Source of the DNA: Devosia sp.
GTDB taxonomy: Bacteria; Pseudomonadota; Alphaproteobacteria; Rhizobiales; Devosiaceae
Direction: 5' to 3'
Assembly: GCF_025809055.1 (NCBI RefSeq)
Contig: NZ_CP075529.1
Span: 2,046,001-2,110,000 of the forward strand
Length of the DNA stretch: 64,000 bases
In this document: positions 1-8,441 of the stretch, in pieces
How the letters are laid out: every line of letters starts with the position of its first letter
Position numbering within the stretch: position 1 is the stretch's first letter
Notes under the pieces: model-generated
The model's database searches: none
Seen by the model: the letters and a program-made list of their open reading frames with translations, nothing else
What the model was told of the DNA's origin: nothing
Translations under genes and position numbers: made by a program

Positions 1-1
1 G

Positions 2-1996
2 GACCTGCGCATTCTCGTCATGTCCGCAACCATCGACGGCGCCCGCATTGCCGGGCTTCTGGGCGACGCGCCGGTCATCGACAGTCCCGGCCGCACCTTT
101 CCGGTAGAAACGCTCCACGCCGAGCCCGACCCCCTGCAGCGCCTCGAAGATCAGGTCGTTGCGGCCACCCTCACCGCCCTGCGCGAACACGAAGGGTCGG
201 TGCTTGTCTTTCTGCCCGGGCAGGGCGAAATCATCCGCACCGCCGAGCGCCTCGCTGCCCGTCTTCCCGCCTCGGTCGACCTGGCCCCTCTCTATGGCCA
301 GCTCAGCCCGGCCGAGCAGGACCGCGCCATCCAGCCCGCGCCAGAGGGGCGCCGCAAGGTGGTGCTCGCCACCTCCATCGCCGAAACCTCGCTGACCATC
401 GAAGGCATCCGCATCGTCGTCGATTCCGGCTTTCGCCGCGTTCCGGTCTATGAGCCGGCCACCGCCATGACGACGCTTGCCACCACCCGCGTCTCCCGCG
501 CCGGCGCCGACCAACGCCGGGGTCGCGCCGGCCGTACCAGTCCGGGTGTCTGCATACGGCTCTGGAACGCCGGACAGACTTCGGCCCTCGCGCCGTTCGA
601 GACGCCGGAAATCATCTCCGCCGATCTCTCCGGGCTCATGCTCGATCTGGCTGCCTGGGGCGTCGCTGACCCTGGGAACCTCGCCTTTCTCGACCCGCCA
701 CCCGCACCCGCCTGGGCCGAGGCCAGGGCCCTGCTCACCCGCCTCGACGCGCTCGATGCGGCAGGCCATCTCACCAACGCCGGCAAGGCCCTCTCGCGCT
801 TGCCGCTCCATCCCCGCCTCGCGCATATGGTCATGGCTGCTGCCGAAGATGGCGATGCCCGCACCGCCGCAGACCTCGCCGCCCTCATCGGCGAACGGGG
901 CCTCGGGGGCGACGATATCGACCTCGGCCGCCGTCTCGATCGCTTCCGCAGTGATCGGTCGCGGCGCGCCGAAGATGCCCGCGCCTTGGCCGGCCGCTGG
1001 GCAAGGGCCGCTGGTTCTGCGCCAGGAGAAAGCCTTTCCCCTGGTCATCACCTCGCCCGCGCCTTTCCCGACCGCGTCGCCCAGACGGCCGGACCGCGCG
1101 GCCGTTTCCGCCTCGCCAATGGTCGCCAGGCCCAATTGGACGAGACCCATCCGCTATCCGCGGCCCCCTATATCGTCGTGGCCGACCTGACCGGCAGCGC
1201 CACCCAGGGCCGCATTCGCTCGGCCGCTGCGCTCGATGTCGTGGATCTTGAGGCGATTTTCGGCCACCGCATCACCTCGGAGACCAAGCTGGCATTCGAC
1301 GCCGCCACCGGTTCGGTCCGCGCCCGCCGCCAGCGCCGTCTCGATGCCCTGCGTCTTGCCGACGACACCGCACCGGTCACCGATTTCGAGGCCGCCGCGC
1401 AGCTTCTTGAGGAGGCGGCCCTCAAACGTCCCGAAATCCTGCCCTGGTCGAAGGATCAGAAGGCTCTGCGGGCCCGGGCCAGTTTTCTGCATCAGACCCT
1501 GGGCGCGGATTGGCCCGATCTCTCGGATGCGGCCCTGTCGCAAGACCCGGGCTGGCTGGCGCCCCATATCATCGGAGAAACCCGGCTCGCCGCCATCAGT
1601 GCAGATCATCTCGGCATGGCGCTCGACGCTCTGCTGCCCTGGTCCCGGCGGCAGGAAATCGACAAACTCCTGCCCAGCCATTTCCAGGCGCCCTCGGGCA
1701 GTCACCTGCCCATTGACTACGCGGCCGAAAACGGCCCGGCGCTCGAAATCCGCGTGCAGGAACTCTTCGGGCTCGATCGGCATCCCGCCATCGCCAATGG
1801 CAAGCTGCCCCTCCTGCTGGTCCTTCTGTCCCCGGCGCATCGCCCCATTCAGACCACACGCGACCTGCCCGGTTTCTGGCGCGGCAGCTGGAAAGAGGTC
1901 GCCAAGGACCTCAAGGGCCGCTATCCCCGCCATCCCTGGCCCGACGATCCCATCGCCGCCCCCGCAACCAATCGGGCCAAGCCCCGGGGCACGTGA
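2..1996 (+). CDS. hrpB: ATP-dependent helicase HrpB, 5' end outside window
   Basis: This is the C-terminal part of a DEAH-box RNA helicase of the HrpB family; the reading frame is open to the left edge, so the Met at base 20 is internal and is the M of the motif III SAT segment (LVMSATIDGARI). The order of parts is the end of the first RecA domain, the second RecA domain with motif VI QRRGRAGRT at about 166-174 of the visible protein, a helicase-associated region, and the HrpB-specific C-terminus ending KGRYPRHPWPDDP, a family hallmark. The visible 660-odd residues fit the last four fifths of a roughly 820-residue HrpB. The physiological substrate of HrpB is not well known. A convergent hyi-msrB pair follows downstream. 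Confidence in the family is very high. Confidence 0.96.
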   Translation, partial: DLRILVMSATIDGARIAGLLGDAPVIDSPGRTFPVETLHAEPDPLQRLEDQVVAATLTALREHEGSVLVFLPGQGEIIRTAERLAARLPASVDLAPLYGQLSPAEQDRAIQPAPEGRRKVVLATSIAETSLTIEGIRIVVDSGFRRVPVYEPATAMTTLATTRVSRAGADQRRGRAGRTSPGVCIRLWNAGQTSALAPFETPEIISADLSGLMLDLAAWGVADPGNLAFLDPPPAPAWAEARALLTRLDALDAAGHLTNAGKALSRLPLHPRLAHMVMAAAEDGDARTAADLAALIGERGLGGDDIDLGRRLDRFRSDRSRRAEDARALAGRWARAAGSAPGESLSPGHHLARAFPDRVAQTAGPRGRFRLANGRQAQLDETHPLSAAPYIVVADLTGSATQGRIRSAAALDVVDLEAIFGHRITSETKLAFDAATGSVRARRQRRLDALRLADDTAPVTDFEAAAQLLEEAALKRPEILPWSKDQKALRARASFLHQTLGADWPDLSDAALSQDPGWLAPHIIGETRLAAISADHLGMALDALLPWSRRQEIDKLLPSHFQAPSGSHLPIDYAAENGPALEIRVQELFGLDRHPAIANGKLPLLLVLLSPAHRPIQTTRDLPGFWRGSWKEVAKDLKGRYPRHPWPDDPIAAPATNRAKPRGT

Positions 1997-2077
1997 GGCC
2001 GCGAGATCGGTTCCTTCCGGACTGAATCGCCGAAGCACTCTGGTGTCACGCGCCCGCGCACCAGAAATTGAAACGGC

Positions 2078-2848
2078 TTAGAGGCCTCGCATCCATCCCA
2101 ACCCGGACGAAGTGCCGCCCGCCGGGCGATATTCGGCGCCCACCCAGCCGCCATAGCCGCCCTCGGCGATGGCGGCGAAGACTGCCGCATAATCCACCTG
2201 CCCGCTGCCCGGCTCGTGCCGGCCCGGCATGTCGGCGACCTGCACATGCCCGATGCGCGGCAGCAGGCGGCGGAAATTGTCCACCACCGCCTCCCCGGTC
2301 ATGGCCATGTGATAGACATCGTATTGCAGGCCCAGATTGTCATGCCCGACTGCCGCCAGCACACGTTCCGCCTGCGCCAGGCTTGAGAGGCCATAGCCGG
2401 GCATATCGACCGGATTGATCGGCTCGATCAGGGCCTCAACGCCCGCGCTCTCCAACCGCTCCGCCGCCCACCCGAGATTGTCGACGAACTTGGCTTCTGC
2501 CGCCTCCGGCGTCACGCCGGCGGGCACCAGCCCGGCCATGATGTGCACGCGGGGGCAATTAAGGGCCCGGGCATGATCGGCCGCGCGCAAAATCCCCTCG
2601 CGAAACAGGTCTTGCCGGCCCGGCTGGCAGGCGCAGCCCCGCTCACCCGCCGCCCAGTCGCCGGCGGGCGAATTGAACAGCACGACCTCAACTCCGGCAC
2701 CCCTGGCCGCGGCCGCCACCTCGTGTGGTGAAAACTCATAGGGCGAAACGAATTCGACGCCGCCAAAGCCATCGGCTGCGGCGGCGTCGAAGCGGTCGAG
2801 AAAATCATGCTCGGGATAGAGCATGGAGAGATTGGCCGAAATCCTCAC
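2078..2848 (-). CDS. hyi: hydroxypyruvate isomerase family protein (Hyi)
   Basis: A 256-residue TIM-barrel sugar isomerase close in length to E. coli Hyi (258), which interconverts hydroxypyruvate and tartronate semialdehyde in glyoxylate metabolism. Visible signature residues are Glu142 in IEPINPVDMPGY, Asp177/His180 in LQYDVYH, HVQVADMPGRHEPG near 201-214, and Glu239 in GAEYRP, matching the metal and acid/base residues of the AP-endonuclease-2 superfamily. Its ATG lies in the 4-base ATGA overlap with the upstream msrB stop, so the two are probably translationally coupled, although their functions have no obvious link. No gcl or glxR lies nearby, so the exact substrate is inferred only from overall resemblance; another ketose or otnI-type isomerase is possible. 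Confidence 0.85.
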   Translation of the reverse strand: MRISANLSMLYPEHDFLDRFDAAAADGFGGVEFVSPYEFSPHEVAAAARGAGVEVVLFNSPAGDWAAGERGCACQPGRQDLFREGILRAADHARALNCPRVHIMAGLVPAGVTPEAAEAKFVDNLGWAAERLESAGVEALIEPINPVDMPGYGLSSLAQAERVLAAVGHDNLGLQYDVYHMAMTGEAVVDNFRRLLPRIGHVQVADMPGRHEPGSGQVDYAAVFAAIAEGGYGGWVGAEYRPAGGTSSGLGWMRGL

Positions 2849-3249
2849 GCTGCAGGCGTGAAATCAAGCGCCACGCCATTGATGCAATAGCGCAATCCCG
2901 TCGGCGGCGGCCCGTCCGGAAAGACGTGCCCGAGATGGCTGCCGCAGTTGGCGCAATGCACTTCGGTGCGCACCATGCCATGGCTGCGGTCGGTGGTCGT
3001 TTCCACCGATCCGGGCAGCGGATCGTTGAAGCTGGGCCAGCCGGTGCCGCTCTCGAACTTCAGCGTCGACGCAAAGAGCGGCGTGTCGCAACCCGCGCAG
3101 GAAAACGTGCCCTGTCGCTTCTCGTGCAGGAGCGCGCACGAGCCCGGCCGCTCGGTGCCGTGCTGGCGCATGATGTAATATTGTTCATCGGTCAGCCGCT
3201 CGCGCCATTCCGCGTCGGTGCGGGTGACCGGGAAAGCATGGTTGTCCAT
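2845..3249 (-). CDS. msrB: peptide-methionine (R)-S-oxide reductase MsrB
   Basis: A 134-residue cytosolic repair enzyme that reduces methionine-R-sulfoxide in oxidised proteins. It shows the whole MsrB core: two zinc-binding CxxC pairs (Cys51/54 in CAGCDTPLF and Cys99/102 in CANCGSHLGHVFPDG), GTGWPSF at 69-74 and the catalytic Cys122 in RYCINGVAL. The usual resolving Cys just before GTGWPSF is replaced (FESGTGWPSF), so recycling may use another route, as in a known subset of the family. The ATG at 3249 is chosen because AAGGAG lies about 8 bases before it; an in-frame upstream ATG would add an atypical N-terminus. The stop overlaps the hyi start. Confidence 0.95.
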   Translation of the reverse strand: MDNHAFPVTRTDAEWRERLTDEQYYIMRQHGTERPGSCALLHEKRQGTFSCAGCDTPLFASTLKFESGTGWPSFNDPLPGSVETTTDRSHGMVRTEVHCANCGSHLGHVFPDGPPPTGLRYCINGVALDFTPAA

Positions 3250-3336
3250 TCCATTACTCCTTTGTCGGCCTATCATTCGCACAACATATAGGCGAGGTTA
3301 CGCCCCAAGCCCACACTCGGTTCCGCCAGTTTGTCC

Positions 3337-3963
3337 ATGAGCGCGCCAATGACCCGGATTACCACCCTTGAACAACTCGATGCGCTCTACCAGCCTGCCC
3401 CGGCGCCCGCCTCGATCACCAAGGTCGCCCGCGCCATGACGCCGCAATATCGCAAGTTGATCGAAACGAGCCCCTTCGCGGCCCTGGCCACGGTCGGTCC
3501 GGAAGGTGTGGATTGTTCGCCCCGCGGCGACCGGGCGGGCTTTGTGCGCATCCAGGATGATCGGACCCTGCTGATGCCGGACCGGCGCGGCAACAACCGC
3601 ATCGACAGTCTGCGCAATATCGTGCGCGATCCGCGCTGCGCCTTTCTGTTTCTCATACCCGGTTCGGGCACCACCATGCGCGTCAATGGCCGCGCCCATC
3701 TCTCGGTGGACCCGGACCTGCTGACAAGTTTTGCTGTCGAGGACAAGGCGCCGCGCACGGTTATCGTGCTCGAGATCGACGAACTTTATTTCCAGTGCGC
3801 ACGCGCGATTCTGCGGTCCGAACTGTGGAACCCTGCCCGGCACGTTGATCCGGCCAGCCTGCCGACGCCGGGCGAGATCCTGGCATCCATGACCGACAAT
3901 CAGGTGGGCGGCGACAGTTACGACAAGGCCTGGCCCGAACGGGCCAAGGCCAGCATGTGGTAG
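3337..3963 (+). CDS. pyridoxamine 5'-phosphate oxidase-type flavoprotein
   Basis: A roughly 208-residue protein of the FMN-binding split-barrel (PPOX) superfamily, most like the group annotated as MSMEG_1061-type FMN-dependent flavoproteins. The split-barrel core runs from about residue 40 (SPFAALATVGPEGVDCSPRG) through the DRRGNNRIDSLRNI segment to TVIVLEIDELYFQCARAI; the C-terminus carries the conserved VGGDSYDKAWPERAKASMW-like tail. Such proteins bind FMN or related flavins; the substrate is unknown and true PNPOx activity is unlikely. ATGs at 3337 and 3349 are both possible and neither has a strong ribosome-binding site. It is divergent from msrB, with about 90 bases between. Confidence 0.85.
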   Translation: MSAPMTRITTLEQLDALYQPAPAPASITKVARAMTPQYRKLIETSPFAALATVGPEGVDCSPRGDRAGFVRIQDDRTLLMPDRRGNNRIDSLRNIVRDPRCAFLFLIPGSGTTMRVNGRAHLSVDPDLLTSFAVEDKAPRTVIVLEIDELYFQCARAILRSELWNPARHVDPASLPTPGEILASMTDNQVGGDSYDKAWPERAKASMW

Positions 3964-3979
3964 GCGGTCTTCGTTCCCG

Positions 3980-4252
3980 CTATCGCGTCATCAGGCCGGA
4001 AAACGGCGCGGTGGTCATGTTGCGCGGCTTGGGGATGTTCATCTCGCCAGGCCGCAGCTTGGTATAGCATTGCGGCTTGATGCGGATCTCGTAGCGCTCG
4101 CAGATCGTGTTCGAATGGTCCTCGTAATTGCCCGAGATCCACTGCACGCAGACCCTCTCGGTGCAACTGGGATTGGCAGTAGCCTCGAAAGCGGCGCTCG
4201 TGCCGGCAAGGCACAGCCCGATCGCTACCGCCGATGCAATCCGCATAAACAT
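3980..4252 (-). CDS. small secreted protein of unknown function
   Basis: A 90-residue protein with a clear cleavable signal peptide (MFMRIASAVAIGLCLAGTSAAFEA) and a mature part of about 65 residues with four cysteines (CTERVCVQW, TICERYEIRIKPQCYT), suggesting two disulfides in the periplasm. I do not recognise the family. The start at 4252 is preferred because it begins the signal peptide directly; a longer in-frame version would put a 33-residue charged leader before it. It converges on the PPOX gene with a 17-base gap, and the tRNA-Val pair lies upstream on the same strand. Confidence 0.7.
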   Translation of the reverse strand: MFMRIASAVAIGLCLAGTSAAFEATANPSCTERVCVQWISGNYEDHSNTICERYEIRIKPQCYTKLRPGEMNIPKPRNMTTAPFSGLMTR

Positions 4253-4364
4253 GTGCGCTCTCCATTCTTGACTGGAGAGCGAGCCTAGACCTGCGCCCAT
4301 GCGCAGGCATCCTTCAGATGAAGGAGGCCGGGTGGCCGTTCTTGCACGCATCGCTTGATGAAAA

Positions 4365-4439
4365 TGGTGGGTGCGACAGGGATTGAACCTGTGACCCCTG
4401 CCGTGTGAAGGCAGTGCTCTCCCGCTGAGCTACGCACCC
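4365..4439 (-). tRNA. tRNA-Val (anticodon CAC)
   Basis: The minus strand folds into a complete cloverleaf: acceptor stem GGGTGCG/CGCACCC, D-arm AGCTCAGCGGGAGAGC, anticodon stem CTGCC/GGCAG with loop TTCACAC giving anticodon CAC, T-arm with GGTTCAATCC, and an encoded CCA 3' end. It reads GUG valine codons. It is the downstream member of a tandem pair whose D-arms are identical. Confidence 0.95.
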
Positions 4440-4463
4440 TCTGCACGAGGCAGGGAAGAGAGA

Positions 4464-4538
<75 letters not shown>

Positions 4539-4663
4539 ATCTCTCCGGGACGGAAGCGCTTGGCGTTTCCGGTGGCGCGGATAGACCACGAAACGCGGTC
4601 AGGGGTCAAGTGCTATCCATTCGTTTTGGATCGCAGTTCGCACCATTGTGGATTTCGTCGTGA

Positions 4664-5023
4664 TCAGGCGGCCAACAGGCGCTCGACTTCGCTCACCAGA
4701 TCCTTGAGATGGAAGGGTTTTGAAAGCACCGAAGCGTCTTTCGGCGCATCGCTGTCCGGATTGAGCGCCACCGCTGCAAAGCCGGTGATGAACATGACCT
4801 TGAGGTCGGGATCGAGCTCGGTGGCCCTGCGCGCCAGCTCGATGCCGTCCATTTCGGGCATCACGATATCGCTGAGCAGCAATGAAAACGGCTCCTCGCG
4901 CAGCCGCTCATAGGCGGACAGGCCATTGTCGAAGGAAATGACCTCATAGCCGGCATTCTTCAGCGCCCGCGTCAGGAACTGGCGCATGTCGTTGTCGTCT
5001 TCGGCAAGCAGGATTCGTTTCAT
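4664..5023 (-). CDS. cpdR: cell-cycle response regulator CpdR
   Basis: A 119-residue stand-alone receiver domain matching CpdR from Caulobacter and rhizobia almost throughout, notably MKRILLAEDDNDMRQF at the N-terminus and FITGFAAVALNPDS and VLSKPFHLKDLV near the C-terminus. In the established model the CckA-ChpT phosphorelay phosphorylates CpdR; the unphosphorylated form is a ClpXP adaptor needed for cell-cycle proteolysis of CtrA and other substrates. Phosphorylation residues are present: acidic pair Asp9/Asp10, acceptor Asp52 in LLLSDIVMPEMDG, Thr80 and Lys102. The ATG at 5023 follows a GAGGAAGA ribosome-binding site and gives the family length. It diverges from an N-formylglutamate amidohydrolase gene, an arrangement I recall as common in Rhizobiales. 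Confidence 0.95.
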   Translation of the reverse strand: MKRILLAEDDNDMRQFLTRALKNAGYEVISFDNGLSAYERLREEPFSLLLSDIVMPEMDGIELARRATELDPDLKVMFITGFAAVALNPDSDAPKDASVLSKPFHLKDLVSEVERLLAA

Positions 5024-5246
5024 CAATTCTTCCTCGGCCCGTCCGGGCGGGGTGAGTCGCTGGCTTTGGATGTTTATGCGCCTCGCAAACTTTCGCAACC
5101 GTTAGCGCGTCACGCTTGGCCTCAATACCCGCTTTCCACGGGACCCGCCCACCGCATCGTCTGGACAATCGCCCCATTGCGGGCGACAATCCTGTCACAA
5201 TGGTGATTTGCCCGGAAAAAACGGGCGTTTGGTCGGGGGAGGCGGC

Positions 5247-6131
5247 GTGCGGTCCGATTATTGGGATCAACCGGCATTCGAGACCGTCAGGCCGCGTCGT
5301 CTGGTGGCGCCGCTGGTGTTCAACTCGCCCCATTCCGGCAAGGTCTATCCGCCCCGCTTCCTCGCCATGACCCGGCTCGACCATCTCTCGGTCCGCCAGT
5401 CCGAGGACGCCTTTGTCGATGAACTGTTTTCCCGCGCCCCGCATATGGGCGCCCCGCTTCTGCGGGCGCACTTCCCGCGCGCCTATCTCGACGTCAATCG
5501 CGAGCCCTGGGAGCTCGATCCCAAGATGTTCGCCGAGCCGCTGTCGGACACGTTCAACACCACCTCGCCGCGCGTCGCCGCGGGCCTGGGCACGCTGGCC
5601 CGGGTCGTGGCCGAGAACAAGCCGATCTATCGCGAGCGGTTGAGCCTTGATGACGCACGGATGCGCATCGAAGGCATCTACATGCCCTATCACGCGGCCC
5701 TGCAGAAACTGCTGACCGAAGCCATTGCCGCATTCGGCATTGCCGTTCTGGTGGATTGCCATTCCATGCCGCGCATCGGCAGGCACGGGGATCGGGCCGC
5801 ACCCGACATCGTCCTGGGCGACCGCTATGGCACCACCTGCGCACCGGCTCTGATGGATCTGGTCGAGACGGTGTTCAGCGCCGCCGGCCTGCGCGTCGCC
5901 CGCAACCGCCCCTATGCCGGCGGCTATTGCACCCGCACCTATGGCCGCCCGCACCATGGCGTGCACGCCATCCAGATCGAGGTCAGCCGCCATCTCTACA
6001 TGAACGAGGCGACGCTGGAAAAGAATGCCGGATTCGAGCCCTTGAGGGCGCTGGTCGAGGGCCTCGTGGCCACGCTGATCGGCGTCGACCCGGTGAGCCT
6101 GGCCAACGGCACCCGCATCGCTGCCGAATAA
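5247..6131 (+). CDS. N-formylglutamate amidohydrolase family protein
   Basis: A 294-residue zinc-type hydrolase of the N-formylglutamate amidohydrolase (FGase/HutG) family, which releases formate and glutamate from N-formylglutamate at the end of one histidine-degradation route. Family motifs include PLVFNSPHSGKVYPP near 27-41, ARFPRAYLDVNRE-type DVNREPWELDP, VDCHSMPRIG near 170, and IQIEVSRHLYMNE close to the C-terminus. The GTG at 5247 is chosen because GGGGGAGG lies about 7 bases upstream; the longer TTG start adds low-quality sequence. No hut genes lie nearby, so a role beyond histidine breakdown is possible. It is followed by a strong hairpin at 6147-6170. Confidence 0.88.
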   Translation: MRSDYWDQPAFETVRPRRLVAPLVFNSPHSGKVYPPRFLAMTRLDHLSVRQSEDAFVDELFSRAPHMGAPLLRAHFPRAYLDVNREPWELDPKMFAEPLSDTFNTTSPRVAAGLGTLARVVAENKPIYRERLSLDDARMRIEGIYMPYHAALQKLLTEAIAAFGIAVLVDCHSMPRIGRHGDRAAPDIVLGDRYGTTCAPALMDLVETVFSAAGLRVARNRPYAGGYCTRTYGRPHHGVHAIQIEVSRHLYMNEATLEKNAGFEPLRALVEGLVATLIGVDPVSLANGTRIAAE

Positions 6132-6146
6132 CACCCCAAACAAAAA

Positions 6147-6170
6147 GGGGCCGCCCCCAAAGACGGCCCC
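6147..6170. terminator. GC-rich hairpin after the amidohydrolase gene
   Basis: GGGGCCG and CGGCCCC form a perfect 7-bp stem around a 10-base loop. A run of five A residues precedes it on the plus strand, so the T-tract expected of an intrinsic terminator is present only for minus-strand transcripts, although no minus-strand gene lies just upstream in that direction. It may act as a plus-strand stem terminator or as a leader structure for the 20-codon ORF at 6188. Confidence 0.5.
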
Positions 6171-6187
6171 CAGTCAAGGGAGGAACA

Positions 6188-6250
6188 ATGTTCACCGGTT
6201 TGCGCGCCAAGCGTCTGCAATCCGGTCACACCATGCACCTTCCGGAATGA
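6188..6250 (+). CDS. possible 20-residue small protein or leader peptide
   Basis: An ATG preceded by AGGGAGGAACA, the best ribosome-binding site in this neighbourhood, opens a 20-codon frame (MFTGLRAKRLQSGHTMHLPE) ending in TGA. It sits just after a stable hairpin and about 185 bases before the hisN-like gene. The peptide resembles nothing I know. It could be a short translated ORF, a regulatory leader peptide, or chance. The stretch from 6251 to 6435 shows no other gene. Confidence 0.35.
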   Translation: MFTGLRAKRLQSGHTMHLPE

Positions 6251-6435
6251 ACGCATTTGCCCGAGCCGGCAAGCTGTACCGGCACTATCCACCGCACATC
6301 GCCCGGCGCTTGTTGCAAAAATGAATCAGCCCGAATGACCGCAATCCGGGCGGTTTTTGCCACCCAGACGCTTCATTTTCTGGCCGCGCCGATATATTTG
6401 CGAAACAATTCAAGTCCTTGCCCGAGGAGCACGCG

Positions 6436-7248
6436 GTGACCGAGCAAAAAAGCCCTTCCCTTGACGGGATCGACTACGCAGAAATCCGGAGCGTGCTGCT
6501 CAAGGCCGCCGAGGCGGCCGCCAGCCAGACCCTGCCGCTCTTCCGCACCACGCTCAATGTCGACAACAAGCTCGATGCCGGCTTCGATCCGGTGACCGAG
6601 GCCGACAAGGGCGCCGAGACCGCCATCCGTGCCGTCATCGCCGAGACATTTCCGGATCACGCCATTATCGGGGAGGAATGGGGGCGCAGCGGCGAAAGCC
6701 GGTACAGCTGGATTATCGACCCGGTCGACGGCACCCGCGCCTTTATCTCGGGCGCGCCCGTCTGGGGCACGCTGATTGGTTTTGCGGTGGACGGCGTTGC
6801 CGTGGCCGGGCTTATGAGCCAACCCTTTACCGGCGAAACTTTTCTCGCGACCCCCGGCCGCTCAAGCTATCTGCGAAGCGGCGCAGAAAATGCCAATCGC
6901 GTCAGCGGGCTGGAGGAGCTCGCCGCAGCGCGGGTCTTCACCACCACGCCGAACCTGTTCAAGGGGGAGCATTGGAGCAAGTGGCTGGCCATCGAAAGCC
7001 GGACCCGCCTGCAACGCTTCGGCATGGATTGCTATGGCTATGCCCTTCTGGCCGCCGGCCATGCGGACCTGGTGATCGAGCCCTATCTCAACACCTATGA
7101 CATCGCCGCCCTGGTCCCCGTCATTCGCGAGGCGGGTGGCCATATCACCTGCTGGGACGGCGCCGAGCCGACCGGGGGCGGCAATGTCGTCGCCGCCGCC
7201 AGCCAGTCTCTGCTCGATCAGGCGCTCGAGGCCATCAACGCAAACTAG
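6436..7248 (+). CDS. hisN: inositol monophosphatase family protein, probable histidinol-phosphatase HisN
   Basis: A 270-residue Mg-dependent, Li-sensitive-type phosphatase. Metal-binding motifs are in order: DPVTEADKGAE at 51-61, GEEWG at 79-83, IIDPVDGTRAFISG at 94-106 and the C-terminal YDIAALVPVIREAGG. The GEEWG and TRAFISG versions are those seen in the HisN-type histidinol-phosphate phosphatases that replace HisB in many actinobacteria and alphaproteobacteria; inositol-phosphatase activity is the alternative. The GTG start at 6436 is preferred because GAGGAG lies 6 bases upstream. Its stop overlaps the stop of the convergent hydrolase gene by three bases. Confidence 0.85.
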   Translation: MTEQKSPSLDGIDYAEIRSVLLKAAEAAASQTLPLFRTTLNVDNKLDAGFDPVTEADKGAETAIRAVIAETFPDHAIIGEEWGRSGESRYSWIIDPVDGTRAFISGAPVWGTLIGFAVDGVAVAGLMSQPFTGETFLATPGRSSYLRSGAENANRVSGLEELAAARVFTTTPNLFKGEHWSKWLAIESRTRLQRFGMDCYGYALLAAGHADLVIEPYLNTYDIAALVPVIREAGGHITCWDGAEPTGGGNVVAAASQSLLDQALEAINAN

Positions 7249-8219
7249 CGGCTCTGCTCGGTGACGAAGGCATCGAAGGCGGCGAGCACCTGCCCGCGGA
7301 TGGTATCGCTTTCCATGAACAGTTCGTGGCGCGCCCCGGCGATCACCATGTGGCGGCCGGTGCGCAGCCTCAATCCGAGTTGCTCGATGGCCGGGGTCGA
7401 GACAATCTGGTCGCGGGCCGCCGCCAGCACCAGCAGGGGTATCTGGATTTGTGCCGGAAACCGGTCCTGCCCGGCCTCGACCATGGCGCGCATGGAGGCG
7501 GCCAGCCAACGGAAGCTGGGAGAGCCGATATAAAGCCCGTCATCGGCCCTTATGGTCTCCACCATCCGCACATAGCGCAGCATGTCCGAGGTCAGCGGAT
7601 TGTCGGCAAACATGGATTCGTCCGGCCGCCGATCGCCCTTGCGCGCCAGGGGCAGCGCCCCCAGGCCCACAAAACTGACCGCTTCGGCGAACATGGCCCA
7701 GCGCGAGATGGTGCCTTCCATCTTGTAGAGGCTGACCATGGGCGCCGAGAGAAAGACCCGATCGAACATCATGCGGTCGCGCGTTGCCGCCATCAGGCTG
7801 GCCAGCCCGCCCATGGAGTGCCCCACCAGGTAATAGGGTGGCGGGCAATCGGGGAGCAGGATATCGGCATGAAAACACTTCAGGTCCGTCCAGTAGTCGT
7901 CGAACTTGTCGACATAGCCGACATGGGCATTGCCGATCAGCCGGTCCGAGCCGCCCTGCCCGCGCCAATCAAAGGTCGCCACGGCAAAGCCGCGCCGCCG
8001 GAAATCCTCGACCGTCTCGAAGTATTTCTCGATATATTCAGTCCGCCCCTGCACGAGGCACACCGTGCCGCGCTGCGGCCCCTGTGCCTTCGGCCACAGG
8101 CAATAGCGCAGCCGCACCTTGTCGGAGGTGGTGAAATAGCCGGGCCGGGCACCCTCGGGTACCGGATTGGATGGCGTCACCGCCAGTTTGGGTCCTTGGG
8201 GGTCGACTTGATTGGTCAC
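7245..8219 (-). CDS. alpha/beta hydrolase, lysophospholipase/monoglyceride lipase-like
   Basis: A serine hydrolase of about 324 residues with the PldB/monoacylglycerol-lipase layout: oxyanion segment VQGRTEYIEKY, conserved TFDWRGQGGS, nucleophile elbow GHSMGGLAS, a helical cap (MEGTISRWAMFAEAVSF), acid region LLVLAAARDQIV and the catalytic His in GARHELFMES. It probably acts on lysophospholipids or monoglycerides in the cytoplasm, since there is no signal peptide. The GTG at 8219 has a GAGG ribosome-binding site 5 bases upstream; an ATG at 8246 without one is the alternative. It converges with the hisN-like gene with overlapping stops. A terminator hairpin upstream insulates it from the nucleotidyltransferase gene. 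Confidence 0.83.
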   Translation of the reverse strand: MTNQVDPQGPKLAVTPSNPVPEGARPGYFTTSDKVRLRYCLWPKAQGPQRGTVCLVQGRTEYIEKYFETVEDFRRRGFAVATFDWRGQGGSDRLIGNAHVGYVDKFDDYWTDLKCFHADILLPDCPPPYYLVGHSMGGLASLMAATRDRMMFDRVFLSAPMVSLYKMEGTISRWAMFAEAVSFVGLGALPLARKGDRRPDESMFADNPLTSDMLRYVRMVETIRADDGLYIGSPSFRWLAASMRAMVEAGQDRFPAQIQIPLLVLAAARDQIVSTPAIEQLGLRLRTGRHMVIAGARHELFMESDTIRGQVLAAFDAFVTEQSR

Positions 8220-8270
8220 ATTGGCCTCGCTCGATGCGGCGACCATACGCACAGGCGGTAAACAAAGAAA

Positions 8271-8296
8271 AGCCAGCGACCCGAGGGTCACTGGCT
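8271..8296 (-). terminator. intrinsic terminator of the nucleotidyltransferase gene
   Basis: AGCCAGCGACCC pairs with GGGTCACTGGCT with one mismatch around a minimal loop. On the minus strand the stem is followed by TTTTCTTTGTTT, a good uridine tract, so it should stop transcripts of the nucleotidyltransferase gene before the hydrolase. Between it and base 8441 I see only a short CGTTCA-CC-TGAACG inverted repeat at 8400-8413 of unknown meaning. Confidence 0.7.
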
Positions 8297-8441
8297 CTTC
8301 GTGTCTGGGCGGTCCCATGCGGGGGGCGGGTGATGGAACCGTCAGGGTGCAAACCGGTCCGGACCATTCCGGCCGCGTTCACATGCCCCTTTCTAATGGC
8401 GTTCACCTGAACGCGATCGGAGCGCCGCGTTCATTTTCAGT

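Noticed and set aside
8400..8413. CGTTCACCTGAACG inverted repeat as an operator
   Set aside because: It lies downstream of the nucleotidyltransferase gene and upstream of a terminator, with no regulator gene beside it; too short to claim.
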